Shown here piece by piece: positions 1 through 16,746 of a DNA stretch of 64,000 bases. The position numbers were made by a program, and so were the translations under genes. The stretch is from contig NMRB01000131.1 of the NCBI GenBank assembly GCA_002633025.1, positions 161,328-225,327 on the forward strand, read 5' to 3'. The notes beneath the pieces were generated by a model, which was given only the letters and a program-made list of their open reading frames with translations, did no database searches and had not been told where the DNA came from. Source of the stretch: Notospermus geniculatus (Eukaryota; Nemertea; Pilidiophora; Heteronemertea; Lineidae). The stretch's first letter is position 1; each line of letters opens with the position of its first letter.

Positions 1-48
1 GATGAACTCGAAAGACTGATCTGTGTGTGGATATTTCTGCATACTTAC

Positions 49-811
49 CACGCTCCTTCTGTAGACGCCACTAGCAGTTCGTTCACTCTTGACAAGAACA
101 GCGGCTCCATTATCCAGGTCATGGTAGGCAGTCAAGCCCTAGAATGAGAGAGACGGCGGGCCCTTGTATTAATCCACTTGACAGACAGTGATCGATAGAG
201 TGGGGATATACCTGAGGTCACTGTCAACAATTTTCGTTTCTTCAGTCCTACTCACCTCTGATCTCACATCTTCCTCCTTTATCCTCCCATTCGTACCCAT
301 CGTGAAAACTGGAAAGCCCATGTTGATATTATCCCTTCTGCGCAACGTTAGGCGACGTTCTTTCCCAGAGTTCTCGATATTCAGTCTGAGGAAAAAAGGC
401 TCATCGACATCATTGGGGTTGAGGTCTCTGACGGTGACGGTAGCGGTACCTGAAACAAAACTTTGTATCACTACATTGTTTCCTGCTTTTTTCTTCAGGA
501 GAAATAGGGCCTACATGTATTTCTGTTTGATCGAGAGGCACCATCAGATACCGGTAGGCTACTTATCTTTTCCTGCACGTCTGATACTTGTCTTTTCCAC
601 AGGTGTTGCCGGACTGATGATACAGCCGAATCAACCCCGGAATCTCACGTCACCCCACTATTCCTGTTAGGGTCCATGGCGAGCCTCGGCCTAGTTTTTA
701 GTTGGAAAAATGTAAACTTCGAACTCTGACACACCTACCGGTCTCCACACTCCTTGAGCTGACGACTCCGAAAGTAGCAAGTACAAATACAAAAACACAG
801 ATGCCCTTCAT
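49..811 (-). CDS. Secreted reprolysin-like metalloprotease, N-terminal exons (partial)
   Basis: Three exons fit one reading frame on the minus strand: 811-739, 449-256 and 138-49. The first starts MKGICVFVFVLATFG, a classic signal peptide with a hydrophobic core and a VVSS cleavage region. It ends at a GTAGGT donor in phase 1. The second follows a TTTCAG acceptor, supplies the two bases that complete the split glycine codon and ends in phase 0 at GTGAGT. The third is exactly 30 codons between CTAG and GTAAGT. The 119 residues contain EPFFLRLNIE, LTLRRRD, GFPVF and later AYHDLDNGAAVLV. That layout resembles the M12B (reprolysin) propeptide of ADAM/ADAMTS-type proteases: an FFLRL strand, a basic L-rich strand, then an AAVLV segment before a basic end. 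The metalloprotease domain would lie beyond the left edge. Secretion is well supported; the family is inferred from pattern alone. A cadherin-like reading (TVTVRD..PND) was considered but fits less well. Confidence 0.55.
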
Positions 812-1539
812 AATGGCTCGAACGTTGCTCTTGCTGAATTCGAGCGTGTTGAGTTCGCCTTGTCGTGAAATCGTATTGCTACTCTCAGAATTAAGACCTA
901 TACTTATCCACGCAAGTGTTGATGTTGCACAACGATGACGAAAATCATATACGAGGAAGCACAAGAAATCCGGAAAAAATCAAAAAGAGATGATAGTTTC
1001 GAAAACAGTAATGAAAAGTGTATTTAAAAAGATTTCAATATTAGGAGAACGTCGCAATGGTGCAAGAACACCTTCCAAGTCTGATCCACACCAACCCTCT
1101 AAAATCTGTGCCGACGACTGGGCATATGAACAGATTTGCCTATTATAGGACAAAACTGGGCAATTATCGTTTTTATTATTGGGCCATAAATCAGTCTATA
1201 TACAGGTATTCAGGAGGCTTAGGGATTTTTCCTTTTTCCGCAATCAGGACATACATGTACATATAATTGTGATAAGGACTGTTATATACTCCATAATTTG
1301 GATGCTTTGGCCATCTCATACATCCCAGGTTTTCATAGCTCATTGATTCCCCACATCCTCCCGCTGCAAGGGTTTTACCTCGCTCATCTACACCCACTCA
1401 CACAAATTTTGCGTGCGAATGATGATAAAGCGGAGCGAGACCAAAGCCCTGCTGTGGGAGGATGATTCGCCTCGATTGCCATGTGATCAAAGTGTCACTC
1501 ATGAACCAAAATTGCAATATGATTTACACCTGTTTTTCA

Positions 1540-1597
1540 CAATGAAACAACGCTTTATTGCTTACCCAATGGTAAGCAATAAAGCGTTGTTTCATTG
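1540..1597. repeat. Perfect 27-bp hairpin
   Basis: Bases 1540-1566 are the exact reverse complement of 1571-1597, leaving a four-base CAAT loop. No mismatch is present in 27 pairs, unlike the other inverted repeats of the window, which have diverged arms. It could be a very young element, a small-RNA hairpin or an inverted-duplication artefact. Confidence 0.9.
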
Positions 1598-1796
1598 CAC
1601 ATAATTGTTGCAGAGCAATTCGCCGCCTTTTGTTTTAAGTTGAATGCAGCAGAATTCTACGGGTATATGTCACTGGGATTATAGGCGCCAGCCCCCCCCC
1701 CCAACAAAAAATACAAGAGTACATGTACTTTCACTACTAAGAGCCGAAATTTGCTGATAGCAATCTGGATGGAGAACCTTTCTTGAAGACAGAAGT

Positions 1797-1889
1797 GATT
1801 AATTCGGTCCAGTGATTCGAACTCCATACCCTCCATACCTAGAAGAGATTAATTCGGTCCAGTGGTTCGAACTCCATACCCTCCATACC
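1797..1889. repeat. 50-bp tandem duplication
   Basis: The sequence beginning GATTAATTCGGTCCAGTG occurs at 1797 and again at 1847, with one clear substitution over about 43 bases. No coding role is apparent. Confidence 0.85.
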
Positions 1890-1964
1890 CATGAAAAGTG
1901 ATGTCGAGGCCCAGTCGTATGCTGGTGTGTAAAGACCCAACATCTATAAAACATCTACTAACAA

Positions 1965-2300
1965 AACAAAGAAGACGAAGAAGAAGAAAAAGAGGAAGAG
2001 GAAGAACAACAACACTAAGACCAACAACAAGAACAAGAAGAGCAACAAGAACACCAAGAACAACAACAAGAACATGAACAACAACAACAACAACAACAAG
2101 AGGAGACATTGAACAACAACAAGAAGAACAAGAACAACACGAAGAAAAAGAACAACAACAAGAAAAAGGAACAAGAAGAACAAGAACAACAACAAGAACA
2201 AGAACAAAGCACAACAACAGCCAGAAGTCAAAATCAAAAGGAAATAGCCAAAGCCAAAAAACGAAAGCCAAAACCAAAGAACAGGCCAAAACTTTGGCAA
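1965..2300. repeat. AAC/AAG-rich low-complexity tract
   Basis: The plus strand is almost wholly A plus C or A plus G in triplet-like words (AAC, AAG, GAA). It opens long spurious frames on both strands, rich in Asn/Lys/Gln on plus and Leu/Val/Ser/Cys on minus. These have no domain content and are not counted as genes. Confidence 0.9.
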
Positions 2301-2944
2301 AAAGAAAAAAACATCGCACTGGCACCGAGCGCTGCTTGATACATTCAAAACTTTAACAGTTATTTGGTCTGGGCGTGGCGTTATATCTGGGTCACCCACA
2401 ACGTAGGAAATACGTATCTTTATGAAGTGGGGATCGTTGATGTTTCTCGATCTGACAAAGGATTGGATTTGTGACCATTAAATTTACGGGTGTGGCTTGT
2501 GAATACGGTCCCTTGAAACACCAATCACCCCTGCATTGCATGCATCAGCCCCCCTCCCCGTGTTCCAGCCCAAGGGCAAAACGACCGGACACCGCCGGCA
2601 GGTGCGGAAAAGAATGCCGGTGACGACAACAACCTCAAACGTTATCCGCACGCTGGAACAAAAATGCGTTTTCTCCCAATCTAAAAGCCCATCGATCGAT
2701 CGTCCAAGCACTCGATTTCTTCGTTGGAATTATAGCCAGTAGTAGGTACTACAATCTTTTCGTTCAATTGAGTTTGTTGAGTGGAAGAAATATTGGTTAT
2801 TTCGTGAAATGTTCCCGCATCGGCATCGGCATAATAGAATAGGCCTACATGTACAGGCCAATGCACAGGGAGTGCATGTACATTGCTGGGTTTGTTATTT
2901 CGTATACCACCGGTGGGCGTACCGGTAGGCCTACACATTTCGGC

Positions 2945-3085
2945 TCAAGTATGGTATAGCGGGCCAAGCCATGGGAAGTGCACTGAGTGTGTACATGTGT
3001 GTACACGGAATAAGCGGCAATGTATGGAGATGTGTCACTTCCCATGGCTTGGCCCGCTAGGCTGCTAGGCCTATACCATACTTGA
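2945..3085. repeat. Inverted repeat with a 14-bp arm indel
   Basis: The left arm at 2945-2980 (TCAAGTATGGTATAGCGGGC onward) is matched in reverse complement by 3036-3085. The right arm carries about 14 extra bases (built from GGCTGCTAGGC-type words) between its two matching halves. The spacer is about 55 bp and includes GTGTACATGTGTGTACAC. It is probably a degraded foldback element. Confidence 0.8.
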
Positions 3086-3595
3086 CCCCACATGTCGAAT
3101 GAATGGGGTCTGAAGACCCTTGGGTAGACATGGTAGAACTTAAATTTAGAATCCCTGGTTTGAAGTGGCACGGCACACAATGGAAATCCTTGCACAATCA
3201 TAATAGGCCCTAACATTAGTAGGCCTAGGCCTAATGGAAAGCCCAATTGGAAAGGGTTAAAATTTTTAGTGATGTACTAGTTACGGTAACCATATCGCCC
3301 AGGCATAGCTTCTTTTACGATATGACATTGACGGCTATTGCCTGGGACGTTATGGTTTACCCATATGCGCCCTGTGGAGCATAGTGTATTGGCATGTACT
3401 GAATAAAATGCCCAATTACTCGCAAACCTGACTAATTTAGAAATATCAAATGCCGTGAATCCTTTCATGTATCCTTATGTCTCATAGTGGTATTCCAAAA
3501 GACTGAAAAATTGGCACAAATTAGGAAAAAACTTTGATACAAAACTCCGTCGAAATGTCACTAACTCATGTAAACAAGTCTGCAACACGTAGCTG

Positions 3596-3720
3596 TCACA
3601 TGATCCGAGGTCACGTGACTGGGCGTAGTCGCTGACACTGGATGAGAACGAGACTAACGTCAACTGCCATGACTGCGCAACTGCATTGCGCGAGACTCCC
3701 ATCATGGCGTGTCACCGGCC
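3596..3720. promoter_or_regulatory. Candidate promoter segment with palindromic E-box
   Basis: A perfect 10-bp palindrome GTCACGTGAC sits at 3610-3619 in a locally CpG-richer stretch with no TATA box. This core is the type bound by USF/MiT-TFE bHLH-zip factors. It lies about 1.5 kb upstream of the EFTUD2 start codon, in the interval where a 5' UTR exon must lie. Assignment as promoter is inference; the motif is what is seen. Confidence 0.25.
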
Positions 3721-4640
3721 TGTACATTTAGATTCGAGAAGTGGATTTCAAACTCGATTTGTGAAGTAAATAAGGATGGGATTTTACTGAATTCACTCGG
3801 AATGGTGTATCGACGGTAGCTCAACAACACAGGAATACAATATTGCGGATTTTCGTGTTGGTTTGTGAATTAACAGCGGCGCACGGAATTCCGTGCGGGA
3901 ATTGCTCCACAGGGAATGTATTGGGCAATCTGAGACTCTGTATGCGCGCTATGTAAAAGTCAGTTTGTAAAAGCAAAAGCGCAGCATCAGAGTCCCAGTT
4001 ACTGAGACTAGGNCATCATAATGCCACTGTACATTCTGAATAGGAATGGGCCTACCAGTATGCAGTGCATTGAGTTCAGAGGGTTTAGTGTAGAAACCCT
4101 TTGCTTAGGACTGACATTCAAGCTGAAAATTATATTGAGAAAAATAAGCATTTTCATCAGTTTTCAAAACAAATTTTGAAATTCTAACTTCATCAATGTG
4201 TAGATACAAACCTCAGGTTACAAGTACACAGGAAATAAACTCTTTGTTTTTTGTGATAAAGCCACATTATGTACCGAAAGGTGCACCATTGTTTTAGCTA
4301 ATTAGGGCATCAGCTGGTGACAAACTCCACATTTTTGTTTTTCCACTGTCCATCTGGTACATTTGGTGCAGCTGTAGTTCAAAATGGCCAGGGCATTTCA
4401 AAGATATTTGACATTTTTAGAAAACAGGATTCTGAAAATTTGGTGAGTGGACCAAGCCCTTAATTCCGTCAACAAAACAAACAGTCAATCGATTCGATGA
4501 CCAGGTCCAGCATGTCCAGGGGGGGATTGTAAAGTCCTTCCGGTTAGGCTAGGCCTACCGGTACATTACAGTATGTTTCTTACATACATACATTGGTCGT
4601 GGAGGCCAGTGACTACTGCATATGGTATTCCAATTCAGTT

Positions 4641-5056
4641 GTCTTTCACCTTCAGGCCTTTAGATTCCCCCAAAACGACACCGTTATAAGGTGTCGCCCA
4701 AATTCCTGCTAATGAATGTCCCCAAACTTGATGTCCCCAAATGTCCCCAAATTCAGCCCCTTCAAAAGACGAAAACTCCATGAAGACAAAAAGCTTTGTC
4801 ATTAAAGTTTTCCCCAAGAGTTAATAGCTCTCCTAGCATTTCTGAGGAGTGTAATAAATAGCTCTTCTGCAGTTTTGAGACATGAAGGATAGGGTTTTCT
4901 TTATTTCTATGACTCTCATAACTACAAAACCCAGTCTCCTTGATGACTGATGGCTACGAGATGGAGATGAATACGCGACGAAAAATGTCCCCAAAATAAG
5001 GTAAAAAAATAGAGGGTGTCTGGACTTCAGGGGAATCTAAAGGCCTGACCTTTCAC
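4641..5056. mobile_element. MITE-like inverted-repeat element next to EFTUD2 splice acceptor
   Basis: The left end (CTTCAGGCCTTTAGATTCCC near 4650) is matched in reverse complement by GGGGAATCTAAAGGCCTGA near 5030-5048. The flanks are near-direct repeats, CTTTCACCTT on the left and CTTTCACTTT on the right, as expected of a target duplication. The interior repeats the word TGTCCCCAAA. The right flank forms part of the pyrimidine tract of the EFTUD2 acceptor at 5062-5063. Confidence 0.65.
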
Positions 5057-5090
5057 TTTGCAGATTTCATAGCCAGTGAGATTCACCACC

Positions 5091-11000
<5,910 letters not shown>

Positions 11001-11229
11001 ATGCCATGCTCAGCTTCCAAGTGGAGGTACTGCCATGTTGAATTACTGATGAAGGGAAGAATCCAAAGGAAAACTTGGCTGCACTTCAGGGAGTGTGGAG
11101 ATGGAGACCCTTGCAGAAATGGTGACCAGCGCAGCAGGAAATCATCCGCAAGGCCTATACTGTCATATTTCTGTGCATCATCTGTTCTCATTTGTTTTAT
11201 ATCAGAATCATGAAATGAATTTCTCATGA

Positions 11230-11235
11230 AATAAA
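11230..11235 (+). terminator. EFTUD2 poly(A) signal
   Basis: A canonical AATAAA lies 230 bases after the EFTUD2 stop codon. It is followed by T-rich sequence and stands only 116 bases before the next gene's start codon. Confidence 0.75.
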
Positions 11236-11253
11236 ATCTGTTGTGATGTAACT

Positions 11254-11280
11254 TCACTCTGTGTCTTTTTGTTTGCTGAG
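11254..11280 (+). promoter_or_regulatory. Pyrimidine tract with splice-acceptor look upstream of SUGCT
   Basis: CACTCTGTGTCTTTTTGTTTG followed by CTGAG lies between the EFTUD2 poly(A) signal and the SUGCT start. It resembles a 3' splice site without a visible upstream donor belonging to SUGCT. It may be a 5' UTR acceptor, a trans-splice site or chance. Confidence 0.25.
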
Positions 11281-11350
11281 ATCTCAACAACCTGTCCTTA
11301 TAGATTTCGTTTAGGTGATAGTTTTCCCGATAGATGGCAGAAAAAACAAG

Positions 11351-14300
11351 ATGGCAGCCCCCATTCTCGTGTCATTTTCCCGAAATATTGTCCGCAAAAT
11401 ATCTCCTGCTGCAGTGGTTGGGAGGGTACAGAGGAATTATGTCAATCATGGTATGTCGTATAGTAACAAATGTTCCGAAATTGACGTGTTAATTCGTGTA
11501 TTTCAGTATTTTAAGGGTTAAATTGGTACTAAGGTCTGTCCTTCACTGTCCTACACTACACTCTGGTGTACAGCCTACAGGCTGTCCCAAAAAATTGATA
11601 ATGCTTTAATAGCTAGCCCTACACATTGTAAGTCACGTACGCCATGTCTCGGGTCAAGTAGATTTTTTGTTAGAATGGGAAATTATTTGAGTACTTGGTC
11701 TGAAAAATTCAACAGCTGGTTAAGTACCTTCGTACATGTCGTAATCTACCAATACAATCTTTATGATAAGTGAGCAGTTACCATGGATACAGGGCTTTCT
11801 GTCGCCAGTGGCAAAATCTCTTCCTCGTTTCAGATTTTGGTGATGACACAAGGAGATGGGGTCCTCCGTTTATCAAGGGTGAAAGTACTTATTTCATGGC
11901 TGTAAATAGGAATAAAAAGGTACTGGCACCCTACGACAGTGTTGTGTTGTATCAGATTTTTCCATCATTTTTGACCAAGTCTTGCATCAGTTACCCAGTA
12001 GACCCAACAAAACGTTTTTCCGGTGTGCTTGGAACAATTTTTCTTGCGAATACTGGTACCGTTTTTTTAGATTTCCTTACGTCTATTTTACAGAGTATTG
12101 CCATCAATATAAAACATCCCGAAGGTGCTCAGATCTTAAGACAAGTGAGTAAATTATTATACTCGCATATCAGGAATGAAAGAATACATGCGCAGTACTG
12201 GTTCCATATCATACTCCCTAGTAGCCTGTCCTATAGAAGTGCTAGTGATGGCTTTTCGATAAAGCATTTTACCGTAAGGATGAGAGAAAAAGCAATTAGA
12301 ACTGACTGGCAGGCCAGCAAAGCGAATTCAAAAGTGACTGGGGCAATTTTTAGCTCACCTGGGGTGAGCTCTTGTCGTGGGTCTGCGTCCGTTGTCGTCG
12401 TCGTCGGCGTCGTCGTCCGTCGTGTTCCGTTAGCAGGGCACGTTTCGTAACCGCTGGAGCTATTGATCTGAAACTTGGTACATATATACCCCTAGGTCAG
12501 ATGACCTATGATACCAAGTTTCGGTCCGATTCGACTCTTAGCTTGGCCACCAGGTGGCGGAAACCAAAAACACAAAAAGTGCAATAACTCCTGAACTAAT
12601 AACTGGATCACCTCCAAATTTTTATCATAGGTGTATCTAATGAGGGTACATTACATATGTAACGGGTTTTTGGTTTGACCTACTTTTCAAGGTCACAGAG
12701 GTCAAAGTTCAAAATTTTGCCTTTAAGTGGCACGTTTCCTAACCGCAGGTGCTATTGACCTGAAATTTGGTGCATATATACCCCTAGGTCAGATGACCTA
12801 TGACCCCAAGTTTCGGTCCGATTTGACTCTTAGCTTGGCCACCAGGTGGCGGAAACCAAAAACACAAAATGTGCAATAACTCATGAACTGATGAGTGGAT
12901 CCTCTCCAAATTTTTATCATTGGTGCTTCTAATGAGGATGCATGACATAAGTAAAGGCGGATTCATACTTCGGCGACAAGTTGTCGGGCGACAGTCGTAC
13001 GACATTGACGCGCAAACGAACGTCACGAGACGACTCGTCGCGCGACATTGTTGGTGACGCTGAAGTATGAACAACGTGCGACAAAATTTTTGACGCAAGC
13101 GCTCTCACGTATAGAAATGGCGGATCTCAATGATATCGCTGCGTTGCACCTCCTCCAAATACAAGCAGTAGCTGTCTCCCTGCATGAGAACAGGAAAAAG
13201 CGCAAATGTATGCGTCCTCTATGCGCCCGAAGAAAGGAATATGGCGATTATTACCATTTGGTAAAAGAACTTGAGCTGGAGGACCATGAATTATTCTTCC
13301 AATATGCAAGAATGACACCAGCCTTTTCTGAACTTCAGGGCTGGGTTGCACAAAACTCATGTTAGCGCTAACATGATGTTAGCGCTAACATCATGTTAAA
13401 TGACGTAAAATGACAATGGATTTTGACGTCAGCTAACATAAAAGTTAGCGCTAACACCATGTTAACATGAGTTTTGTGCAAACGGCCCCAGAAATCAGCT
13501 TTTCTACATCATAATCATTCGCCATCCTGATCAATCAGATGATCTGACGCGCGACAGGCCGGCGAGTTGAAATCTGCTCAACTAGCCGCGACATGACGCA
13601 CGACACCTTTCCGACACTGCGACAAAATGACGCGCGACATGCCGATTCGTCGTGCGCCACGTCGTACTGTCGCGCGACGTGTCGTGACGTCGCGCGACAA
13701 GTTGTCGCCGAAGTATGAATCCGCCTTAAGAGGTTTTTGATTTGACCGACTTTTCAAGGTCACAGAGGTCAAAGTTCAAATTTAGTCATTTGGTGGCGCG
13801 TTTCGTAACTGCGTGGGCTATTGACTTGAAACTTGGTACATATATACACCCCTATGTCAGATGACCTATGACACCACTTTTTGGTCCGATTCAATTCTCC
13901 GCTTGGCCACCAGGTGGCCATAACCAAAGCTCAAAGTCCAGTACATGTAACTCCTGAACTGGATTTTCTCCAAATTTTTATCAGGTGCATCTAACGAGGA
14001 TACATGACCCTGGAACATTTCAATTTAACATTTGTCATTTGTTTTTCTGGTACGTTCACCCAGGTGAGCACATGGTCCATGGACCATTTCATGAAATCTG
14101 GACTTGGCGATCTCTTCACAAAGAGATGGCCACTGTGATAGAAAAAGGCCTGAATTAAAATGCTGTAGAAAATCTTGTACGATTACTTACAAATCTGTTC
14201 TTATCTCAGCTGATCAAAGAAAGTGATGTCGTGGTGGAAAATTACGTCCCTGGCACTTTGGCAAAATACGGTCTTGATTATGATTCTGTGAAAGATTTAA

Positions 14301-16746
14301 ATGACAAACTGATCTACTGTTCAATATCAGGTGAGGTCATTTTTAATTGCTTAAAAAAAGAGCTTAACTAATCGTTGGCTGATCCTCATGTGCTGTGAAT
14401 CTGCTGCGTCATAACTTGGCTGTGCAGTTATAATGACCAAGTCTCAGGCATAGAGTCAGTGCTGTATCTGACTGAGGTCGGGTCATACCCGGTAACGAGA
14501 TTTGATCCAAGTATGAAGGGGTACTCCCTCCCATTTTGCCTATCTCCTATATATTCCCTCCCGAGAAAGAAAGCATGAATGAATTCATTTAGGCCTAAGC
14601 GATTTGGAATGTGTAGCTTGGAGCCTGAAGTTCAACATTTTGTTAAAAACCTGTTACAGGTTATGGCCAGACGGGTCCGTGGGCTGATCGAGCAGGTTTT
14701 GATGTCATCATATCGGCCGTTGGAGGGTTAATGCAGATCACTGGTCCAGAGCATGGTACGTTACAACCATAGGCAGGTTTATCCTTCACTGATAGTCCTA
14801 CGGTTCCACACCTGGAGTCCCAGGTATAGATGTTACAAATTGGAAGAGTTTGCTGCAACTCCAGATCATCTTTACGACTACATTGCTGCCCAACTTCTTT
14901 ATCGGCAACATCACAAGATCACAACACAATGACTTAGATCATGACTTTCTCCATCATGATGCAACTTCTTGTCTGTTTGCACCTTTAGGCGAACCGTGCA
15001 AGGTCGGCGTTCCTGTCACAGACCAGGCCACGGGATTGTACGCCTACGGTTCCATCATTGCGGCTCTTCTTCATCGACATAAAACGGGGCGAGGGCAGTA
15101 TATTGACTGTAATCTACTTTCCACTCAGGTTTGTGTGATGCTTCTTCATGCAGTCTCTCTGATTTCACATTTCTCTCTCCTCTCTGCCTTGCTACAACAT
15201 GGGGGACAATATTTCAAGTGTGCTACTCCCAGCTACCATGTTAGAAGAAAAAAATTATTTGAGACCCGCACCACATACGATATTATCAAGCTCTATAGAT
15301 ACCAGCAATATTGGGTTGAATTTAACATACAGCAGGAGAGAACTGCTACGCTCTGCTACCATGTCGCAACCTTGTCATCTGGCCCCTCCATCATGTTCAT
15401 GTGTACAACTTGGTATAAATGCACAGTCTTCGAAAACTTTTAACGCGGAATGACTTTTATTGTCAGGAATGTTCTTCTCACTATTTTCCTCTAAGGTGGC
15501 CATGCTGATTCATGTTGGTAGTTCCTACCTCAATGCTGGAGTTGAGGGAAAAAGATACGGAACAGCCCATGGTTCTATCATGCCATATCAAGTAAGTGTA
15601 GTACTGGAGCTGTATTACTGGGCACGAGGATCTGGCAGTATGCTGTGATTGCAGCTTTGATGAGCAAGATGTCCAACAATTGCCAATGAAACAGTGCATG
15701 GTCACAAATTTACTGAGCTGTGCAACCTGCGAGGGTTTTCCTAGGTCTACTCTATATTGCCGCCTTTTTCTGCAGGCATTTCCAACTGCAGATAGTTATC
15801 TTGTTGTTGGAGCAACAAATGATACACAGTTCAAGAAGATAGCTCACTTGCTTGAGCTTCCACATCTACTTGAGGACAAACGTTACGTCTCGAATCCTGC
15901 CAGGGTAAAACACCGAGCTAGCTTGATAGATACCTTATCGAAAAGGTAAGGTTTAAAGCCTCCAACACTTGTGCATTTTACACTGCGTTTGGCAGTATAA
16001 CCTTGGCTATTTTCTGCTAACTTGGATGACATTTATTTTATCTAATATTGTGGCTGTAACCTGATTAAAAGCCAGCCCAATCCTTGGTATTAAGCTATCA
16101 GTGTGACGATCTCAGCAAAAAGGCCTCTGCGTCTCTTAACATTATTATTGTTTACATGTAGATTTCGAAGTAAGACGACTCAGGAATGGTTGGACATTTT
16201 TGAAGGGAGTAGATTATCGTACGGTCCGATTAATCAAACGAGTGAGGTATTTAGAAATGAACAAGTTGTACATAGCGGAATGATACAAGAGATGAATCAC
16301 AAAAGAGCTGGGAAAATCAGGGTTCCAGGTGAGAAACTTAGTTTTCGTGTACACGGCCACTGTGTTCCACTCGCTCGCTTTGCTCCATTGGGAGACTAAT
16401 TGGTGAGGCTTTGGAAAAGACTAGAAAACTGTATGCAGCAGATGCAGGGCAAGGCCTATCAAGAACTTCTGATAGCCTTTGTGGTTTGCATGTAGTGGCC
16501 TCTGATTTGTAACTTGTAAGTTGAGCATGGTCTTGAGATGGGTTGGTTCTCATTTCCGTATATTTCATGTTCAGTGTTGATTGGTTCATTTTTCCAGGTC
16601 CTCCTGTAAAATTCAGTGAGACAGAGACAGTGTTTCAGTACCCGCCACCAACGTTTGCGCAGCACACAGATGACATCTTACGAGATATTCTTCAATATAA
16701 TGATGATCAAATAGAGGCTTTAAAAGAAGAGGGTGCTGTTCGCTGA
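11351..16746 (+). CDS. SUGCT: Succinyl-CoA:glutarate CoA-transferase, mitochondrial, multi-exon
   Basis: Family III (CaiB/BaiF) CoA-transferase that reactivates glutarate to glutaryl-CoA in mitochondria. Exons: 11351-11450, 11834-11919, 12094-12144, 14210-14330, 14660-14755, 14989-15128, 15496-15591, 15776-15945, 16162-16328, 16598-16746. Every junction is GT-AG and phases agree throughout. The start (AAGATGG) opens a basic, Ser/Arg-rich leader, [16 protein letters not shown], fitting a mitochondrial transit peptide. Diagnostic blocks are [57 protein letters not shown] (catalytic Asp codon at 15021), [30 protein letters not shown] and SYGPIN. The sum is 391 residues, about 45 fewer than usual. 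The segment normally between the leader and DDTR, with the LAGPF-type motif, is absent from the 383-base first intron. An upstream in-frame ATG at 11315 has a weaker context. Confidence 0.94.
13117..13340 (+). pseudogene. Harbinger transposase N-terminal fragment
   Basis: The frame opens [20 protein letters not shown] and continues with [39 protein letters not shown] and [10 protein letters not shown]. The order basic stretch, RPL.ARR.EYG..H.LV.EL.LED...F..Y.RM....F.EL matches the start of HARBI1-like transposases. The frame is broken by the nested MITE from 13338 and no DDE catalytic domain follows, so the copy is inactive. The start codon context is GAAATGG. Confidence 0.7.
13338..13489. 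mobile_element. MITE nested inside the Harbinger element
   Basis: The left arm GTTGCACAAAACTCATGTTA and the right arm (reverse complement begins GGGGCCGTTTGCACAAAACT) form inverted ends of about 28 bp. The interior repeats the palindrome TTAGCGCTAA several times. It interrupts the transposase frame after FSEL. Confidence 0.75.

Larger units (their letters stand above)
812..5063. other. Intergenic and 5' region between two divergent genes
   Basis: No recognisable coding exon is seen here. The stretch contains a perfect hairpin, a tandem duplication, an AAC/AAG low-complexity tract, an imperfect inverted repeat and a MITE-like element, each listed separately. The EFTUD2 5' UTR exon and promoter must lie somewhere in it, because the first coding exon is preceded by a 3' splice site at 5062-5063. 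The divergent neighbour on the minus strand shares this interval. A single N at 4013 marks a possible join of unknown size. Confidence 0.6.
12955..13726. mobile_element. PIF/Harbinger-type DNA transposon (internally deleted)
   Basis: The element has 25-bp perfect terminal inverted repeats starting AGGCGGATTCATACTTCGGC. It is flanked by a 3-bp TAA duplication (12952-12954 and 13727-13729), the TWA class used by PIF/Harbinger transposases. Removing it restores continuity of the surrounding repeat unit (ATAAG-TAA-GAGGTTTTTG). It carries a transposase N-terminal fragment on the plus strand and a smaller nested MITE. At 772 bp it is too short to be autonomous. Interior and ends are rich in CGCGCGAC words. 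Confidence 0.85.
12350..14072. repeat. GTGAGC-type repeat with three ~290-bp units in SUGCT intron
   Basis: The block opens with TTAGCTCACCTGGGGTGAGC and closes with GTTCACCCAGGTGAGCAC. It contains three diverged units starting GCACGTTTCGTAACCGC (12437), GCACGTTTCCTAACCGCAG (12729) and GCGCGTTTCGTAACTGCG (13796). Each unit continues with a TTGGTACATATATACCCC-like core and CTTGGCCACCAGGTGG. A GTC-rich microsatellite (12390-12425) sits near its start. The second unit is split by the Harbinger element at 12955-13726. Similar repeats are common in marine invertebrate genomes; no coding frame is seen. Confidence 0.75.

Noticed and set aside
188-670. 160-codon plus frame at the left edge
   Set aside because: It is antisense to the phase-coherent minus-strand exons of the secreted protein and lacks coding features of its own.
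1849-2399. Leu/Val/Cys-rich minus frames and an Asn/Lys-rich plus frame
   Set aside because: They translate the AAC/AAG low-complexity tract and have no domain, splice or start support.
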